Part shown: one piece after another, positions 10,140 to 20,753 of the stretch | How the letters are laid out: each line of letters begins with the position of its first letter | Numbering within the stretch: the stretch's first letter is position 1 | Origin: DASQZK01 sp963764345 | Lineage (GTDB): Bacteria > Bacteroidota > Bacteroidia > Bacteroidales > GCA-2748055 | Direction of reading: 5' to 3' | DNA length: 64,000 nt | NCBI GenBank assembly: GCA_963764345.1 | Contig: CAVXSF010000026.1 | Span: 5,485 to 69,484, forward strand | Made by a program: the position numbers and the translations under genes | The notes under the pieces: model-generated | Seen by the model: only the letters and a program-made list of their open reading frames with translations | Database searches by the model: none | What the model was told of the DNA's origin: nothing

Positions 10140-12577
10140 CTATTCACTTACTCTGTCTTTTCTCGTTTTTCGCCATTCATAAAATGCTCCCCCAAGAACT
10201 AACAGAATTACCAGGTATGAAAATCCTGCCGAAATTTTTCTTCCTTCATAAAAGGATTTCGGATGGTAAACGAAATGTATTGTGTGTTCACCTGCAGGAA
10301 TAATCATACCTCTAAGTACAAAATCCACCTGGGTTATGGGCGCTTCTTTTCCGTCAATAGTCGCTTTCCAGCCTTTGGGGTAATAAATTTCAGAGAAAAC
10401 GACAAATCTTGTACCTGAGGCACTCGAATGATAGGTGAGCTGATCGGGTGCATATTTAGTAAGCTTTATGGAATCAGCAGAATCGGGTGAGGAAATGGTT
10501 GCATTCCCAAGTACAGCGTGAAATTTATCGTTGATAACTGCCGTAGTTGCGGGATTTATTTTGCCGAGAGTTGCAATTTCATCATCCGGGGTGGGGACCC
10601 ATCTCAGGCTGTCGACAAACCAGGCATTTCCCATGGCATCTGGATTTTTGATAACACGCCGGCTCTTTTTATCATCGCTCACTGTAATGATGTACTTTGT
10701 ATTCAGCATATCGAGAACGTTCATATTCTGGTTTCCGATATATCTTTCTATCAGCTGCTGATACCTTTTGAGTTTTGCACCGTGGTAACCACCGATGGAC
10801 TTATGGAAATAGGAGGTCGTGGCATCATTAAAAGGGTCAACCGTAAGATTCAGTACCCGGTAGTAAGTAGTGTCCTGCATAATCAGTTTGTCGGCCTGGG
10901 TAGGCATAGTTTGAGATTCTTCAACCCTCCTGGTCACAAAATAGTCATTATTGACGTACCGTTTATCCACAGTCCAGAGATCGGCCAGTACCAGGATGAT
11001 CATACCAGGTAACAAATAGTCACTCTTCAGAAGTTTCTTAAAATACAGAAATATAAGTCCGGCTGCCAGCGAAATGAACACGAAGGCCCTGAAGGCATCC
11101 ATTCGGAGAAGTGTGGCCCGGTCATTCATAAGGGCGGGAACAAGAGCCTGGGGAAGATTTTTATCTGCAGGGGAGGAAAAGTCCAGCATGTTATAACCTA
11201 TAACAGCAAAAAACAGGGTTAGTCCACCCACGATAAAATAACTATACTTAAGTGCTGTCAGGAGTCTGGCGTTTTCCATTTTTTCTGTGAGAATTTTTCT
11301 GAGTCCCAGCAATGCCCCTAAAGGAATGGCAAAAGAGGCAATGACCAGGATCATGGACACGGTCCTGAACTTGTTATATCCGGGAAGGTAATCGATAAAC
11401 AGATCGGAAAGGACGAAGAAATTTTTACCCCAGGCAAGCAGTATCGAAAAGACGGTCGCCGAAATTAGCCACCATTTAACCGGACCCTCAAGGAAGAACA
11501 GTGCGAAGATGAAAAGGAAAATGGTGATGGCGCCCACATAGACCGGGCCCGCAGTGAAACGCTGATGGCCGAAATAGGTTGGCATTCTTTGTGAGAGGCT
11601 CTCAATCTGTGCTTCAGGATAGCCGCTCTGTCGGAGCAATCCGGCCACTTTTGAATTTTTGGGAAGTGAACCGGCTGATGGTCCTCCCATAAAGTCGGGT
11701 ATAAGCAATGTCATGGTTTCTCCGATCCCATAACTATAGTCATTTAAAATATAGCTTTTATCCAGACCGGAGGTCTGATCGCCGCTATTCTCGGTGAGTT
11801 CTGAAGGTCCGCGTGTGCTGTATTTGCCATACTGATATGTCGTCCACAGGGAGGTAGCATTGGGAAGAAGTCCGAATATCATTGCTCCGGCAACCACGGC
11901 GGATGCAACCAGGAATTTTTTGAAAGTTTTTTCCCTGATGGCTTCAAAAAGTTGGATCAGGACGTACAAAGCCATCATCAGGAGAAGGTAATAGGTGATC
12001 TGAAAGTGATTTGTGGCAATTTCAAGGCCAATGGCCACCATGGTAATCAATCCGCCGGTAACGAAATTACCTCTGTAAGTAAGTATTATTCCTGCCACCA
12101 CAGGCGCCATATAGCCTATAGCATAAGCTTTGGTAATGTGTCCGGCAAGTATAATGATGATATTGTACGAAGTAAAGGCAAAGGCAACAGATCCCAGGAA
12201 TGCCAGAAGAGGTTTCATTTTTAAAACACGCAGAAGGAAATAAAATCCCAGAAGGTAGGTGAACAGGATGCCCACGGTATAATAGGGAAGATAAAGCCTG
12301 AAGATCTGCAGCAGCTGATGATAAATATCAAAGGATTTTCCGCTCCGGATCTGGAAGGCAGGCATACCGCCAAACATGGAATTTGTCCAGAGGGCATCCT
12401 TCCCGGTCTGCTCATGGTACACATTCGAGTTCGTGTTTCATCCCGTTGACCTGCCGTCATGTCGCTTTGTTGCAGGACTTTGCCCTGGATGACCGGGCTG
12501 AAGTATGTATAAGCAATAACGATGAATAGCAGAATTGCCAGAATGTCGGGAAAAACGGATCTGAGCACCTTTTTCAT
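10140..12577 (-). CDS. YfhO-family membrane protein (putative lipid-sugar glycosyltransferase), one frameshift
   Basis: About 812 residues, with an N-terminal signal-anchor helix (MKKVLRSVFPDILAILLFIVIA), about a dozen transmembrane segments, and a C-terminal soluble domain ending in a last helix before 'YEWRKTRKD'. The conserved YfhO features are present: 'YEQTGKDALWTNSMFGGMPAFQI' in the first extracytoplasmic loop and the late 'RFVVFSEIYYPKGWKATIDG'. YfhO-type proteins are GT-C-like and are implicated in glycosylating lipoteichoic acid or other envelope acceptors; the function in Bacteroidota is unproven. The frame breaks at about 12425-12465, splitting the start from the body. The start chosen is the ATG at 12575-12577, since upstream in-frame codons would precede a clean signal-anchor helix. 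Confidence 0.85.
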
Positions 12578-12602
12578 GGCTGTGGTTTTAAAAGTTGAAG
12601 AT

Positions 12603-14156
12603 TTATGAAAGATTTTCAAAGAGTCTCCTGAAGCTTACCTTTTCAGAAATAATGTCATGAACTTCTTCAATGTTGATCCTGTCCTGTTCCATGGTGTCAC
12701 GGTAACGGATGGTGACGGTATTATCTTCCTTTGTCTGATGATCAACTGTAATACAATACGGGGTACCGATGGCATCCTGTCTCCGGTAACGCTTGCCAAT
12801 GGAATCTTTCTCATCGTACTGGCAGTTAAAGTCGAATTTCATCCTGTTTATAATTTGCCTGGCTTTTTCAGGCAGCCCGTCCTTCTTAACCAGTGGCATA
12901 ACAGCCAGTTTCACCGGTGCCAGGACCGGAGGAATTTTCATCAGCACCCGCAGATCTTTTGAACCGTCTTCTTTGGTCAGTTCTTCTTCGGTATAAGCCG
13001 CAGAAACGATCTGGAGGAACATCCGGTCAACACCGATGGAGGTTTCAATAACATAAGGAACATAGGACTCCCCAAGGTCAGGATCGAAGTACTGCAGCTT
13101 TTTACCTGAATATTCCTGATGCTGGCTCAAATCAAAATCCGTGCGGGAATGAATACCTTCCACCTCCTTGAATCCGAAGGGGAATTTAAATTCCACATCT
13201 GTTGCTGCATTGGCATAATGTGCAAGCTTATCGTGATCGTGGAACCGGTAATTTTCCTCCCCGAAGCCAAGAGCCTGATGCCATTTCATTCTGACATTCT
13301 TCCAGTGCTCAAACCAGCCCATCTCCTCTCCGGGTTTGACAAAAAATTGCATTTCCATCTGCTCAAACTCACGCATCCGGAAAATGAACTGTCTTGCTAC
13401 AATTTCATTCCGGAAAGCCTTCCCGATCTGGGCAATCCCAAAGGGCAGCTTCATCCTTCCTGTTTTTTGAACATTGAGGTAATTTACAAAAATTCCCTGA
13501 GCTGTTTCCGGACGGAGATAAATTTTCAATGATCCGTCAGAGGTTGATCCAATTTCGGTTGAAAACATGAGATTGAACTGCCGGACATCGGTCCAGTTCC
13601 GGGTTCCCGACACCGGATCGACAATTTCACAGTCAAGGATAATTTGTTTCAGCTCTGCCAGATCTGTATCATTAATGGCTTTTACAAAACGAGCCTTTAC
13701 TTCATCATATTTATCCTGATTCTGTAATACACGTTCATTGGTTTCCCGGAAGACTTTTTCGTCAAAGCTGTCGCCAAATCTTTTTTTTGCTTTTTCTATT
13801 TCTTTATCGATCTTTTCCTCAATCCTGGAAAGATATTCTTCCACAAGAACGTCGGCGCGGTATCGTTTCTTGGAGTCTTTGTTGTCGATGAGGGGATCGT
13901 TGAAGGCATCGACATGGCCGGAAGCTTTCCAGACTTTCGGATGCATGAAAATGGCCGAATCGAGGCCTACCACATTTTCATTCAGGAGGACCATTGAATC
14001 CCACCAGTATTTTTTAATGTTGTTTTTCAGCTCAACGCCATACTGTCCGTAATCATAAACAGCTGCCAACCCGTCGTAGATTTCACTTGAAGGAAATACA
14101 AATCCATATTCTTTGCAATGTGCCACGAGTTTTTTAAAATGATCTTCCTGCGCCAT
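12603..14156 (-). CDS. glyQS: Glycine--tRNA ligase, single-polypeptide dimeric type
   Basis: 517 residues. This is a class II synthetase of the alpha2 type rather than the alpha/beta heterotetramer type. Motif 2 is seen in 'RPETAQGIFVNYL' and 'GKAFRNEIVARQFIFRMREFEQ', motif 3 in 'ETSIGVDRMFLQIV', and the N-terminal 'AHCKEYGFVFPSSEIYDG' marks the GlyRS1 family. It charges tRNA-Gly in the cytoplasm. The C-terminal anticodon-binding domain (PPVLAPVKLAVMPLVKKDGL onward) is complete. The length is normal for the family. It lies 25 bp upstream of the YfhO-family gene on the same strand. A TATTTTTG hexamer-like -7 element lies at 14192-14199, but no matching -33 element is visible. Confidence 0.97.
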   Translation of the reverse strand: MAQEDHFKKLVAHCKEYGFVFPSSEIYDGLAAVYDYGQYGVELKNNIKKYWWDSMVLLNENVVGLDSAIFMHPKVWKASGHVDAFNDPLIDNKDSKKRYRADVLVEEYLSRIEEKIDKEIEKAKKRFGDSFDEKVFRETNERVLQNQDKYDEVKARFVKAINDTDLAELKQIILDCEIVDPVSGTRNWTDVRQFNLMFSTEIGSTSDGSLKIYLRPETAQGIFVNYLNVQKTGRMKLPFGIAQIGKAFRNEIVARQFIFRMREFEQMEMQFFVKPGEEMGWFEHWKNVRMKWHQALGFGEENYRFHDHDKLAHYANAATDVEFKFPFGFKEVEGIHSRTDFDLSQHQEYSGKKLQYFDPDLGESYVPYVIETSIGVDRMFLQIVSAAYTEEELTKEDGSKDLRVLMKIPPVLAPVKLAVMPLVKKDGLPEKARQIINRMKFDFNCQYDEKDSIGKRYRRQDAIGTPYCITVDHQTKEDNTVTIRYRDTMEQDRINIEEVHDIISEKVSFRRLFENLS

Positions 14157-14463
14157 AGAATAATTTTCTTAATGGTTTCAAAATGAATTGACAAAAATAA
14201 CTTAAATACTTTGGTTTTCATATATGATGACCATGAAATGCTTCAGGTGCATAACACTGTTCACAGTTCATTTTAACAAAGGTATCGTGATGAAGCTTCC
14301 CAACAGTACACGAAATAGATGTGATTTATTATCTTTGATACCGGGTTTACTAAGACGCCGGAGACACATGGTACAAAGGGAAAGGTTCTGCGTGCCATAG
14401 CCCCCGGACTACAGGGTCATAGTGTGCCCGTGTTTTAGTGTCTAAAAAAGCACTGATATAAGC
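14157..14463. other. Intergenic region between divergent glyQS and nadB
   Basis: This 307-base stretch has no convincing gene. A Bacteroidota -7 element TATCTTTG occurs at 14330-14337 on the plus strand, without a clear TTTG at -33. It would leave a leader of roughly 120 nt before nadB. A minus-strand -7-like TATTTTTG lies at 14192-14199 in front of glyQS. I found no convincing hairpin or known riboswitch consensus in the nadB leader. Confidence 0.5.
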
Positions 14464-16050
14464 ATGGAAAAGAAAGTTGATTTCCTGGTCATAGGTACAG
14501 GCCTTGCAGGATTGAGCTATGCTCTGAAGGTCGCCGATCACGGGTCGGTTTGTTTAATCACCAAGGCCACGCTGGAGGAGACGAATACCAGGTATGCACA
14601 AGGGGGTATTGCTGCGGTTACCTATGAACCTGACAATTATGAAAAGCATGTCAGGGATACCCTTATTGCCGGAGCAGGCTTATGCAATGAGGAGGTAGTC
14701 AGAATGGTTGTCAGCGAGGCTCCTGAGCAGATCAACCAGCTGATTAACTGGGGAACGCATTTCGACCGTGAGTCAAGTGGTAAATACGATCTGGCAAGGG
14801 AGGGAGGACATTCGGAGCACCGGATTCTTCATTATAAGGATCATACGGGAGAGGAAATTCAAAGAGCTTTGTCGGAAAGGGTTCGTGCACATAAAAACAT
14901 TGAGATCCTTGAAAGTCATTTCGCTGTTGACCTGATCACCCAGCATCATCTTGGAAGACTGGTAAAGCGATATTATCAGGATATTGAATGTTACGGTGCC
15001 TATGTGCTGGATCTCCAAACCCATGCAATCAGAAAAATCCTTTCAAGGGTTACTCTGCTTGCCACCGGAGGCGCAGGGAACCTTTACCAGACGACCACTA
15101 ATCCGGCGGTGGCTACAGGAGATGGCATTGCCATGGTATACCGGGCGAAGGGTATCATCGACAATATGGAGTTTCTTCAGTTCCATCCTACTTCACTTTT
15201 CAATCCGGGTGAAAGGCCTTCATTTTTAATCACTGAGGCTATGAGAGGATTTGGCGGCGTTTTAAAAAACCAGGACGGGAGAGAATTCATGCAGAAGTAT
15301 GATGAAAGGGGAAGTCTGGCTCCTCGTGATATTGTAGCCCGGGCTATCGACAACGAGATGAAGATCACCGGTCATGAATATGTGTATCTGGATTGTACGC
15401 ATCTCGACGTAGAAGGACTTAAAAGTCATTTCCCGAATATTTATGAGAAATGCAAAAGCATTGGTATTGACATAACCAGCGATATGATCCCTGTTGTTCC
15501 GGCAGCCCATTATCTGTGCGGTGGTGTGGTGGTGGATTTGAACGGCAGAAGCTGGATAAACCGGCTGTATGCTGTGGGTGAAACATCGGCTACCGGTCTC
15601 CATGGTGCTAACCGGCTGGCTTCAAATTCACTTCTGGAAGCCATCGTATATGCCGATAAGGCCGCAGCTCATTCCCTGGAAAACATAAAGAACTATCATA
15701 TTCCCGGTAAGATACCGGAATGGAACGATGAGGGCACCACACATACCGAAGAAATGATCCTTATCACCCAGAACCTGAAGGAAGTTCAGCAGATCATGAC
15801 CAATTATGTCGGGATCGTCCGCTCAGAATTGCGTCTGACCCGTGCCGCTGACAGGCTGGAGATCATTTTCCGCGAGACGGAGGATCTCTACCGGAGGTCA
15901 AAGCTTTCCAAGGAACTCTGTGAACTCAGGAATATCATCAATGTAGGATATCTGATCATTAAGATGGCACAGGCAAGGAAAGAAAGCAAGGGCTTGCATT
16001 ATATGCTTGATCATCCGGGCACACAGATCAAAATAGACCAGGCAGGCTGA
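14464..16050 (+). CDS. nadB: L-aspartate oxidase
   Basis: 528 residues. It oxidises L-aspartate to iminoaspartate, the first step of de novo NAD synthesis, using FAD. The N-terminal dinucleotide-binding loop is 'LVIGTGLAGLSYALK', and the fumarate-reductase-like FAD domain continues with 'TRYAQGGIAAV'. Substrate and flavin residues are in 'EFLQFHPTSLF', 'LITEAMRGFGG' and 'GLHGANRLASNSLLEAIVYADKAA'. A C-terminal helical domain is present from about residue 430. The 'QGGIAAV' and 'EAMRGFGG' spacing separates NadB from the SdhA homologue found further on. The next step (nadA) is not in the window. The gene appears monocistronic. Confidence 0.95.
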   Translation: MEKKVDFLVIGTGLAGLSYALKVADHGSVCLITKATLEETNTRYAQGGIAAVTYEPDNYEKHVRDTLIAGAGLCNEEVVRMVVSEAPEQINQLINWGTHFDRESSGKYDLAREGGHSEHRILHYKDHTGEEIQRALSERVRAHKNIEILESHFAVDLITQHHLGRLVKRYYQDIECYGAYVLDLQTHAIRKILSRVTLLATGGAGNLYQTTTNPAVATGDGIAMVYRAKGIIDNMEFLQFHPTSLFNPGERPSFLITEAMRGFGGVLKNQDGREFMQKYDERGSLAPRDIVARAIDNEMKITGHEYVYLDCTHLDVEGLKSHFPNIYEKCKSIGIDITSDMIPVVPAAHYLCGGVVVDLNGRSWINRLYAVGETSATGLHGANRLASNSLLEAIVYADKAAAHSLENIKNYHIPGKIPEWNDEGTTHTEEMILITQNLKEVQQIMTNYVGIVRSELRLTRAADRLEIIFRETEDLYRRSKLSKELCELRNIINVGYLIIKMAQARKESKGLHYMLDHPGTQIKIDQAG

Positions 16051-16208
16051 CCGGTCTCCTATCCTGCCTTCTGTTTAAAGTGCATTGTATCCTGCACCTG
16101 CATTTCTCCGGACACTCCTTTGAAGTTTTGGAACAGCGTAAAGGATGGCTGCGTTGGTGAACAGTAAACCTGTGACCTTCTCCGATGCCGGATGTCAGAG
16201 TAACGGGG

Positions 16209-18632
16209 TTATTTCACCGCTTCCTGTTTCCAGTCTCCGGCCTTCGTCCTCCCTTCGCCGATGGTTTCATCAAACAACTTGTAAACACGCTTATATTCAT
16301 CCAGCCAGCTTGTCCATTCCAGGAATGCATGTGACTCGAGCGGATAAACTGCCAGTTCCCAGTTATCTTTTTGAAGCTCGATCAGCCGCTGGGTTAGTCT
16401 TACAATATCCTGGAAGTTCACATTATCATCGATCATGCCATGGCACATCAGCAGGTTCCCCTGCAATCCGGCGGCAAAATTAATGGGAGAGCTACGGTAA
16501 TAGGCGATAGAATCGGTGAAGGGTGTGTTCAGGATGTCGGAAGTATAGCCCTCGTTGTAATGAGCCCAGTCGGTTACCGACCTGAGGGCAGCGCCTGATT
16601 TAAAGGTGCCCGGACTGGTAAACTGGGCCATGAGAGTTATGAAGCCCCCGTATGATCCGCCGTAAATGCCGACCCTGTCCTTATCGATCCCATGTTCTTT
16701 TACCAGGAAAGACGCTCCGTCTACATTATCACTCAGATCCTTTCCCCCCATATACCTGTAGATAGCCGTTCGCCAGTCACGGCCGTAACCGGCACTTCCC
16801 CTGTAGTCAATGTCAAGGACAGTATACCCATTGTCAGCCAGGAAATTATGAAACATATATTCCCGGAAATATTCGCTCCACCATTTGTGGGCATTCTGAA
16901 GATAGCCTGCACCATGTACAAAAATGACGGCCGCCCCGTTCTTGACTTTCTGTTCAGGAAGATAAAGCCGTGCCGGTACGCTTACCCCGTCCGATGCGGT
17001 GAAATGAATAAATTCCGGTACCCTCCAGGGGTAAGCTTTAAAGGCATCCGAGGATGAATCGGTGATTTTTTGGGCAGGCTTATCAGAACCTTTGACCTTA
17101 TAATATAATTCCCAGGGTTTATTGGCATAAGAGTATCTGATGATCATGTATTTTTCATCGGGTGACAGGCTGACTTCATTATTTCCGATCATAGATGTCA
17201 GCCTTTTTTTGGGGCCCCCGCCTGCAGGCATGCTGTAAAATTGGCGTACACCCGGATCTTCTTCGTTGGATGTAAAATAAAAGGTTTTTTTGTCCCGGGA
17301 AAGGAAGGGGTTGTAGATCTCGTATTTACCGCTGGTGAGTTGTGTCTTTTTTCCGGTTCCGGTATCAAGAAGATAAAGGTGTGAGTATCCGGTCTCTTCC
17401 GACTGGAAATAGAGAGTTTTATTATCCGGCAACCATCCCAGTGTTCCCGGCTGAGTAAATTCCCCAAGGCCCGGGCCTTCGATCCAGGCCTCATCGTGTT
17501 GCCGGTCCAGAGAAGTCAGTTTGCCGCTGGAAAGATCCAGAAGGGCGATCCAACGGTCCTTGTTATCGGCTGATTTAATATTGATCACTGCCAGCTTTCC
17601 GTTGTCAGACCAAACGGCATTGCTCAGATATACGGTCCTGGTTTGATCCGGCCTGGTCTCCCAGGTCTGTTTCTCACCGAAAACCGGGAAATCGTGGATG
17701 CCTGGCAGGGTTGTAATGTCAGCATAGCAAACCGAATCATCCTGTAGATTATAAATGCCCATTTGGGTTGAACCATAAGGATACCCTACTTTTCTACGAA
17801 TTTTTTTGGTTTCCGTGAATCCTGATTCCGTAACATATTCGGGCATGATAGCTTCCTTCCCTTCTTTTGACCTGGTGTATTCCACGAAGACCACATAATG
17901 CTCGTCAGGACTGAGTGATTCACTGAACACTGAGGCAGTACCGGTATATATTTTTTCCGGTTCCCTGATCCGTAGTTCCTCAAGTTGCTGTTTGCGGGCC
18001 TCCTGTTTTTCCTCCCTCTGTTTAAGGATATCAAAAAGTTCCATCTGCTCATTATGCAACCATTTCTCCTGTTCATTGGAATAGGCCTCTTTTTCAGCTT
18101 TTTCCTTTCCGGTTCTGAAATCCGTGAGAACACGCAGGCTTTCATTCTGAAGGGAAAACAGGTAAATGTTGTTATCGCAAATGAAGCTGATATCCTGCTG
18201 ATTCAGCATAAAGTGAGGTGAAGTAATATTGTCGGGTAAATCAACCAGGAGGGTTGGTTCACCCCCCGAAAAGGCCCGTATGTAAAGATTCCCGTTTTTT
18301 ACCCAAACAATCCTTTTCCTGTCTTTGGTAATATCGCTCTGCTTTGCCGGGATTATATTTTTCAGTTCTTCCGGTTGAAGTTTGTTAATCTTCCTGTCAT
18401 CCGGTGACCAGGAATACGTGGAGGACAGCAGATCGTTATCAGGATTCCAGGTGAAATAGACTTTTGTGCCGTCAATGGACCATCTGACATCTTCAGGCCA
18501 GGTGCCCGTCCATTCCTCTCCCTTCATGATGTCTTCCAGCCTAAGGCTTGATTTGTTTCTGTAACTCTGAGCGTTCAGCGTGTTCAGAATGATGAACAGG
18601 CCCAGTGAGGGCCAAACTACTTTTAAGGCCAT
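16209..18632 (-). CDS. S9 family serine peptidase (DPP-IV/acylaminoacyl-peptidase-like)
   Basis: 807 residues. An N-terminal signal peptide (VWPSLGLFIILNTLNAQ) indicates export to the periplasm. A seven- or eight-bladed beta-propeller follows (repeats such as 'SWSPDDRKI', 'SLSPDEHYV', 'SLSPDEKYM'), then an alpha/beta-hydrolase domain. The catalytic triad can be seen as Ser660 in GGSYGG, Asp735/736 in MIDDN and His768 in ESHAF. A charged, probably helical insert lies at about residues 185-225 (EKAEKEAYSNEQEKW...). Such enzymes cut dipeptides or acyl-amino acids from peptides. The ~158-bp spacer after nadB holds no gene. The 15-bp spacing to dusB upstream suggests they may be co-transcribed. 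Confidence 0.93.
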   Translation of the reverse strand: MALKVVWPSLGLFIILNTLNAQSYRNKSSLRLEDIMKGEEWTGTWPEDVRWSIDGTKVYFTWNPDNDLLSSTYSWSPDDRKINKLQPEELKNIIPAKQSDITKDRKRIVWVKNGNLYIRAFSGGEPTLLVDLPDNITSPHFMLNQQDISFICDNNIYLFSLQNESLRVLTDFRTGKEKAEKEAYSNEQEKWLHNEQMELFDILKQREEKQEARKQQLEELRIREPEKIYTGTASVFSESLSPDEHYVVFVEYTRSKEGKEAIMPEYVTESGFTETKKIRRKVGYPYGSTQMGIYNLQDDSVCYADITTLPGIHDFPVFGEKQTWETRPDQTRTVYLSNAVWSDNGKLAVINIKSADNKDRWIALLDLSSGKLTSLDRQHDEAWIEGPGLGEFTQPGTLGWLPDNKTLYFQSEETGYSHLYLLDTGTGKKTQLTSGKYEIYNPFLSRDKKTFYFTSNEEDPGVRQFYSMPAGGGPKKRLTSMIGNNEVSLSPDEKYMIIRYSYANKPWELYYKVKGSDKPAQKITDSSSDAFKAYPWRVPEFIHFTASDGVSVPARLYLPEQKVKNGAAVIFVHGAGYLQNAHKWWSEYFREYMFHNFLADNGYTVLDIDYRGSAGYGRDWRTAIYRYMGGKDLSDNVDGASFLVKEHGIDKDRVGIYGGSYGGFITLMAQFTSPGTFKSGAALRSVTDWAHYNEGYTSDILNTPFTDSIAYYRSSPINFAAGLQGNLLMCHGMIDDNVNFQDIVRLTQRLIELQKDNWELAVYPLESHAFLEWTSWLDEYKRVYKLFDETIGEGRTKAGDWKQEAVK

Positions 18633-18647
18633 TTGCTTAGTAACTTT

Positions 18648-19681
18648 TTAAGTTGTTTTATCTGTCTCAGGGTCATATCGGTGGCCCTTATATTTTTCCT
18701 TAATGATTTCAATAAGGTTAAAAATTTCATTTACATCTTTGGATGTAAGCAACTTAAGGCGGAGCTCTTTGAAATGTGGCAACCCTTTAAAGTAATTCGA
18801 AAAATGGCGTCTCATTTCATAAATCCCGACAGGTTCAGCCTTCCATTCCAATGACTTTTTAAAGTGTTTCGCGGCGATGTCTGCTTTTTCTTCCAGCAGT
18901 GGTTCGGGAAGGATCTCCCCGGTCTGAAGATAGTGATGAATATCCCGGAACAGCCATGGTTTACCGATGGCTGCTCTTCCTATCATGATTGCATCGATGT
19001 TGTATTTGCGGAACATCTCACCGGCAATTTCAGGGCTCGTGACATCGCCGTTACCTATGATAGGGATTTTGATCTGCGGATCATTTTTCAGCTCACCGAT
19101 CAGTGTCCAGTCTGCTTTTCCCTTGTACAGTCTGAGCCCTTGTTCGGCCATGAACTGTCAAGGCTTCAATTCCCAGATCCTGAAGCTGCAAGGCTATTTC
19201 GTGAATGTTTTTATGTTCTTCATCCCAGCCTAACCGCGTTTTGACCGTCACCGGCAGACGGGTAGCGCCTGATGATGGCCTGCGTCATTTCCATCATCAG
19301 GGGAATATTGTTAAGCATTCCGGCGCCTGCGCCGCGCTGGGCAATCTTTCGTACCGGGCAGCCGTAATTGATATCGATGAGATCGGGACTGGCTTCTTCA
19401 GCCAGCTTTGTGGCTTCAACCATAGATTCGGTAATATGTCCGTACAGCTGGATGCCGACAGGTCTTTCATAAGTCAAATATATCCAGTTTCTGAACACTT
19501 TTTTTACCATCCCTGATAATCCGTCGGAGGAGATAAATTCCGTATAGACCATATTTGCCCCGAATTCCTTGCAGATATATCTGAAGGAAGGATCTGTGAT
19601 ATCTTCCATAGGGGCCAGAAAAACCGGCTTTTCTCCAAACTCAATATTCCGTATATTCACATCGGGGTTTTTAACGGACAT
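18648..19681 (-). CDS. dusB: tRNA-dihydrouridine synthase, broken by two single-base insertions
   Basis: Read through two breaks, this is a full DusB of about 344 residues that reduces uridines in the tRNA D-loop using FMN. The N-terminal piece has 'APMEDITDPSFRYICKEFGA', 'IQLYGHITESM' and the catalytic Cys in 'INYGCPVRKIAQRGAGAGML'. The middle piece, in a second frame, reads 'LPVTVKTRLGWDEE' and 'EALTVHGRTRAQ'. The C-terminal piece has 'KADWTLIGEL', 'IPIIGNGDV' and 'AIMIGRAAIGKPWLF'. The breaks lie at about 19260 and 19130 and each behaves as one extra base. All motifs are intact, so sequencing errors are more likely than decay. A TATTTTTG -7 element at 19683-19690 sits directly against the start codon. 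Confidence 0.85.
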
Positions 19682-19817
19682 GCAAAAATATAAAATTAAC
19701 CGGCATGTCAGGATAATTTGTCATCTGAGATTTTTCATGGAATTAAGGTTCATCGAGACTTATGAGAATCGGTGGTTTTTAAGTAAAACAAATACCGTTA
19801 AATCAGGTTTATCAATA

Positions 19818-20753
19818 ATGATGAAAGGCTTTTTAAAAGATTATTCGCCGGGGATGCAATTCCTTTTTGTCATGTTAGTCTTTGTAGCTTCATGGCTTAT
19901 TTTTCAAATTATTGCCATTGTCAGTGGGATTGCCATCTACGGGATCTCAATTAAGGAGATCACTACAGTAATCACTTCTCCGGAAACCCCGGGTGAAATA
20001 GCGTTTCTTAAATTTTTGCAGACCATTATGTCGCTCGGAATGTTCGCTGTCTCGTCCTTGGTTATGGCTTATTTCATCAGTGATGATCCGGCAAAATCCC
20101 TCGGTCTGACCAGATCTCCAGAAGTTACCATATTTCTCCTCACCGGGTTACTTGTTCTTTTATCACTGCCGCTTAATAATTACCTGTCTTTTATTAACGG
20201 GCGGTTGTCGTTCTCCGGAGGTATGCAATGGTTGCAGGATTATATTGTGAAAAAGGAATCCAGTATCAACGGCTTGATGGAAAAGTTTCTCGAAGTGAAG
20301 GGAACGGGCCCGTTAATGGTCAATCTTTTTGTTATTGCTGTAGTGCCGGCAATTGGTGAAGAGCTCCTGTTCCGGGGAGTTTTACAGGGTATTTTTATTA
20401 AGTGGGTGAAGAATGTTCACATTGGGATTTTCCTGACAGCCTTGTTGTTCGGCTTCTTTCATTTCCAGTTTCTGTCGCTCCTGCCGCGCTTCTATCTGGG
20501 CATAATTTTCGGCTATCTGTTTTTCTGGACCGGCTCACTCTGGGTAACCATATTCGCTCATTTCATCAATAATGCTACTGCGGTAATATTCTATTATTTT
20601 TACTACCGGGGTGTGACCGACGACACCATGGATCAACTGGGCACGCCGGTTGATCATCCGATATATGCATTTCTGAGCATGGTGGTGATCCTGATAATGC
20701 TATTTGTTGTGAGGCGTATGATGAAAGAAGAACGGATATTCAGCCAAAATTAA
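19818..20753 (+). CDS. CPBP-family intramembrane glutamic/metallo-protease (CAAX protease/Abi)
   Basis: About 311 residues from the ATG at 19818; the frame is open further up (ATG at 19737), but the extra residues look non-conserved. Several transmembrane helices surround the family motifs: EExxxR in 'AIGEELLFRGVLQG', FxxxH in 'GFFHFQFL' and the HxxxN-type 'FAHFINNATA'. CPBP proteases cut within membranes. In eukaryotes the family processes CAAX proteins; in bacteria roles include bacteriocin self-immunity and protein maturation. No bacteriocin gene is adjacent. Its 3' end overlaps the convergent hypothetical gene by 14 bp. Confidence 0.85.
   Translation: MMKGFLKDYSPGMQFLFVMLVFVASWLIFQIIAIVSGIAIYGISIKEITTVITSPETPGEIAFLKFLQTIMSLGMFAVSSLVMAYFISDDPAKSLGLTRSPEVTIFLLTGLLVLLSLPLNNYLSFINGRLSFSGGMQWLQDYIVKKESSINGLMEKFLEVKGTGPLMVNLFVIAVVPAIGEELLFRGVLQGIFIKWVKNVHIGIFLTALLFGFFHFQFLSLLPRFYLGIIFGYLFFWTGSLWVTIFAHFINNATAVIFYYFYYRGVTDDTMDQLGTPVDHPIYAFLSMVVILIMLFVVRRMMKEERIFSQN

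Noticed and set aside
14338..14463. Riboswitch in the nadB leader
   Set aside because: No conserved hairpin or known NAD-related aptamer pattern could be traced in the 125 bases.
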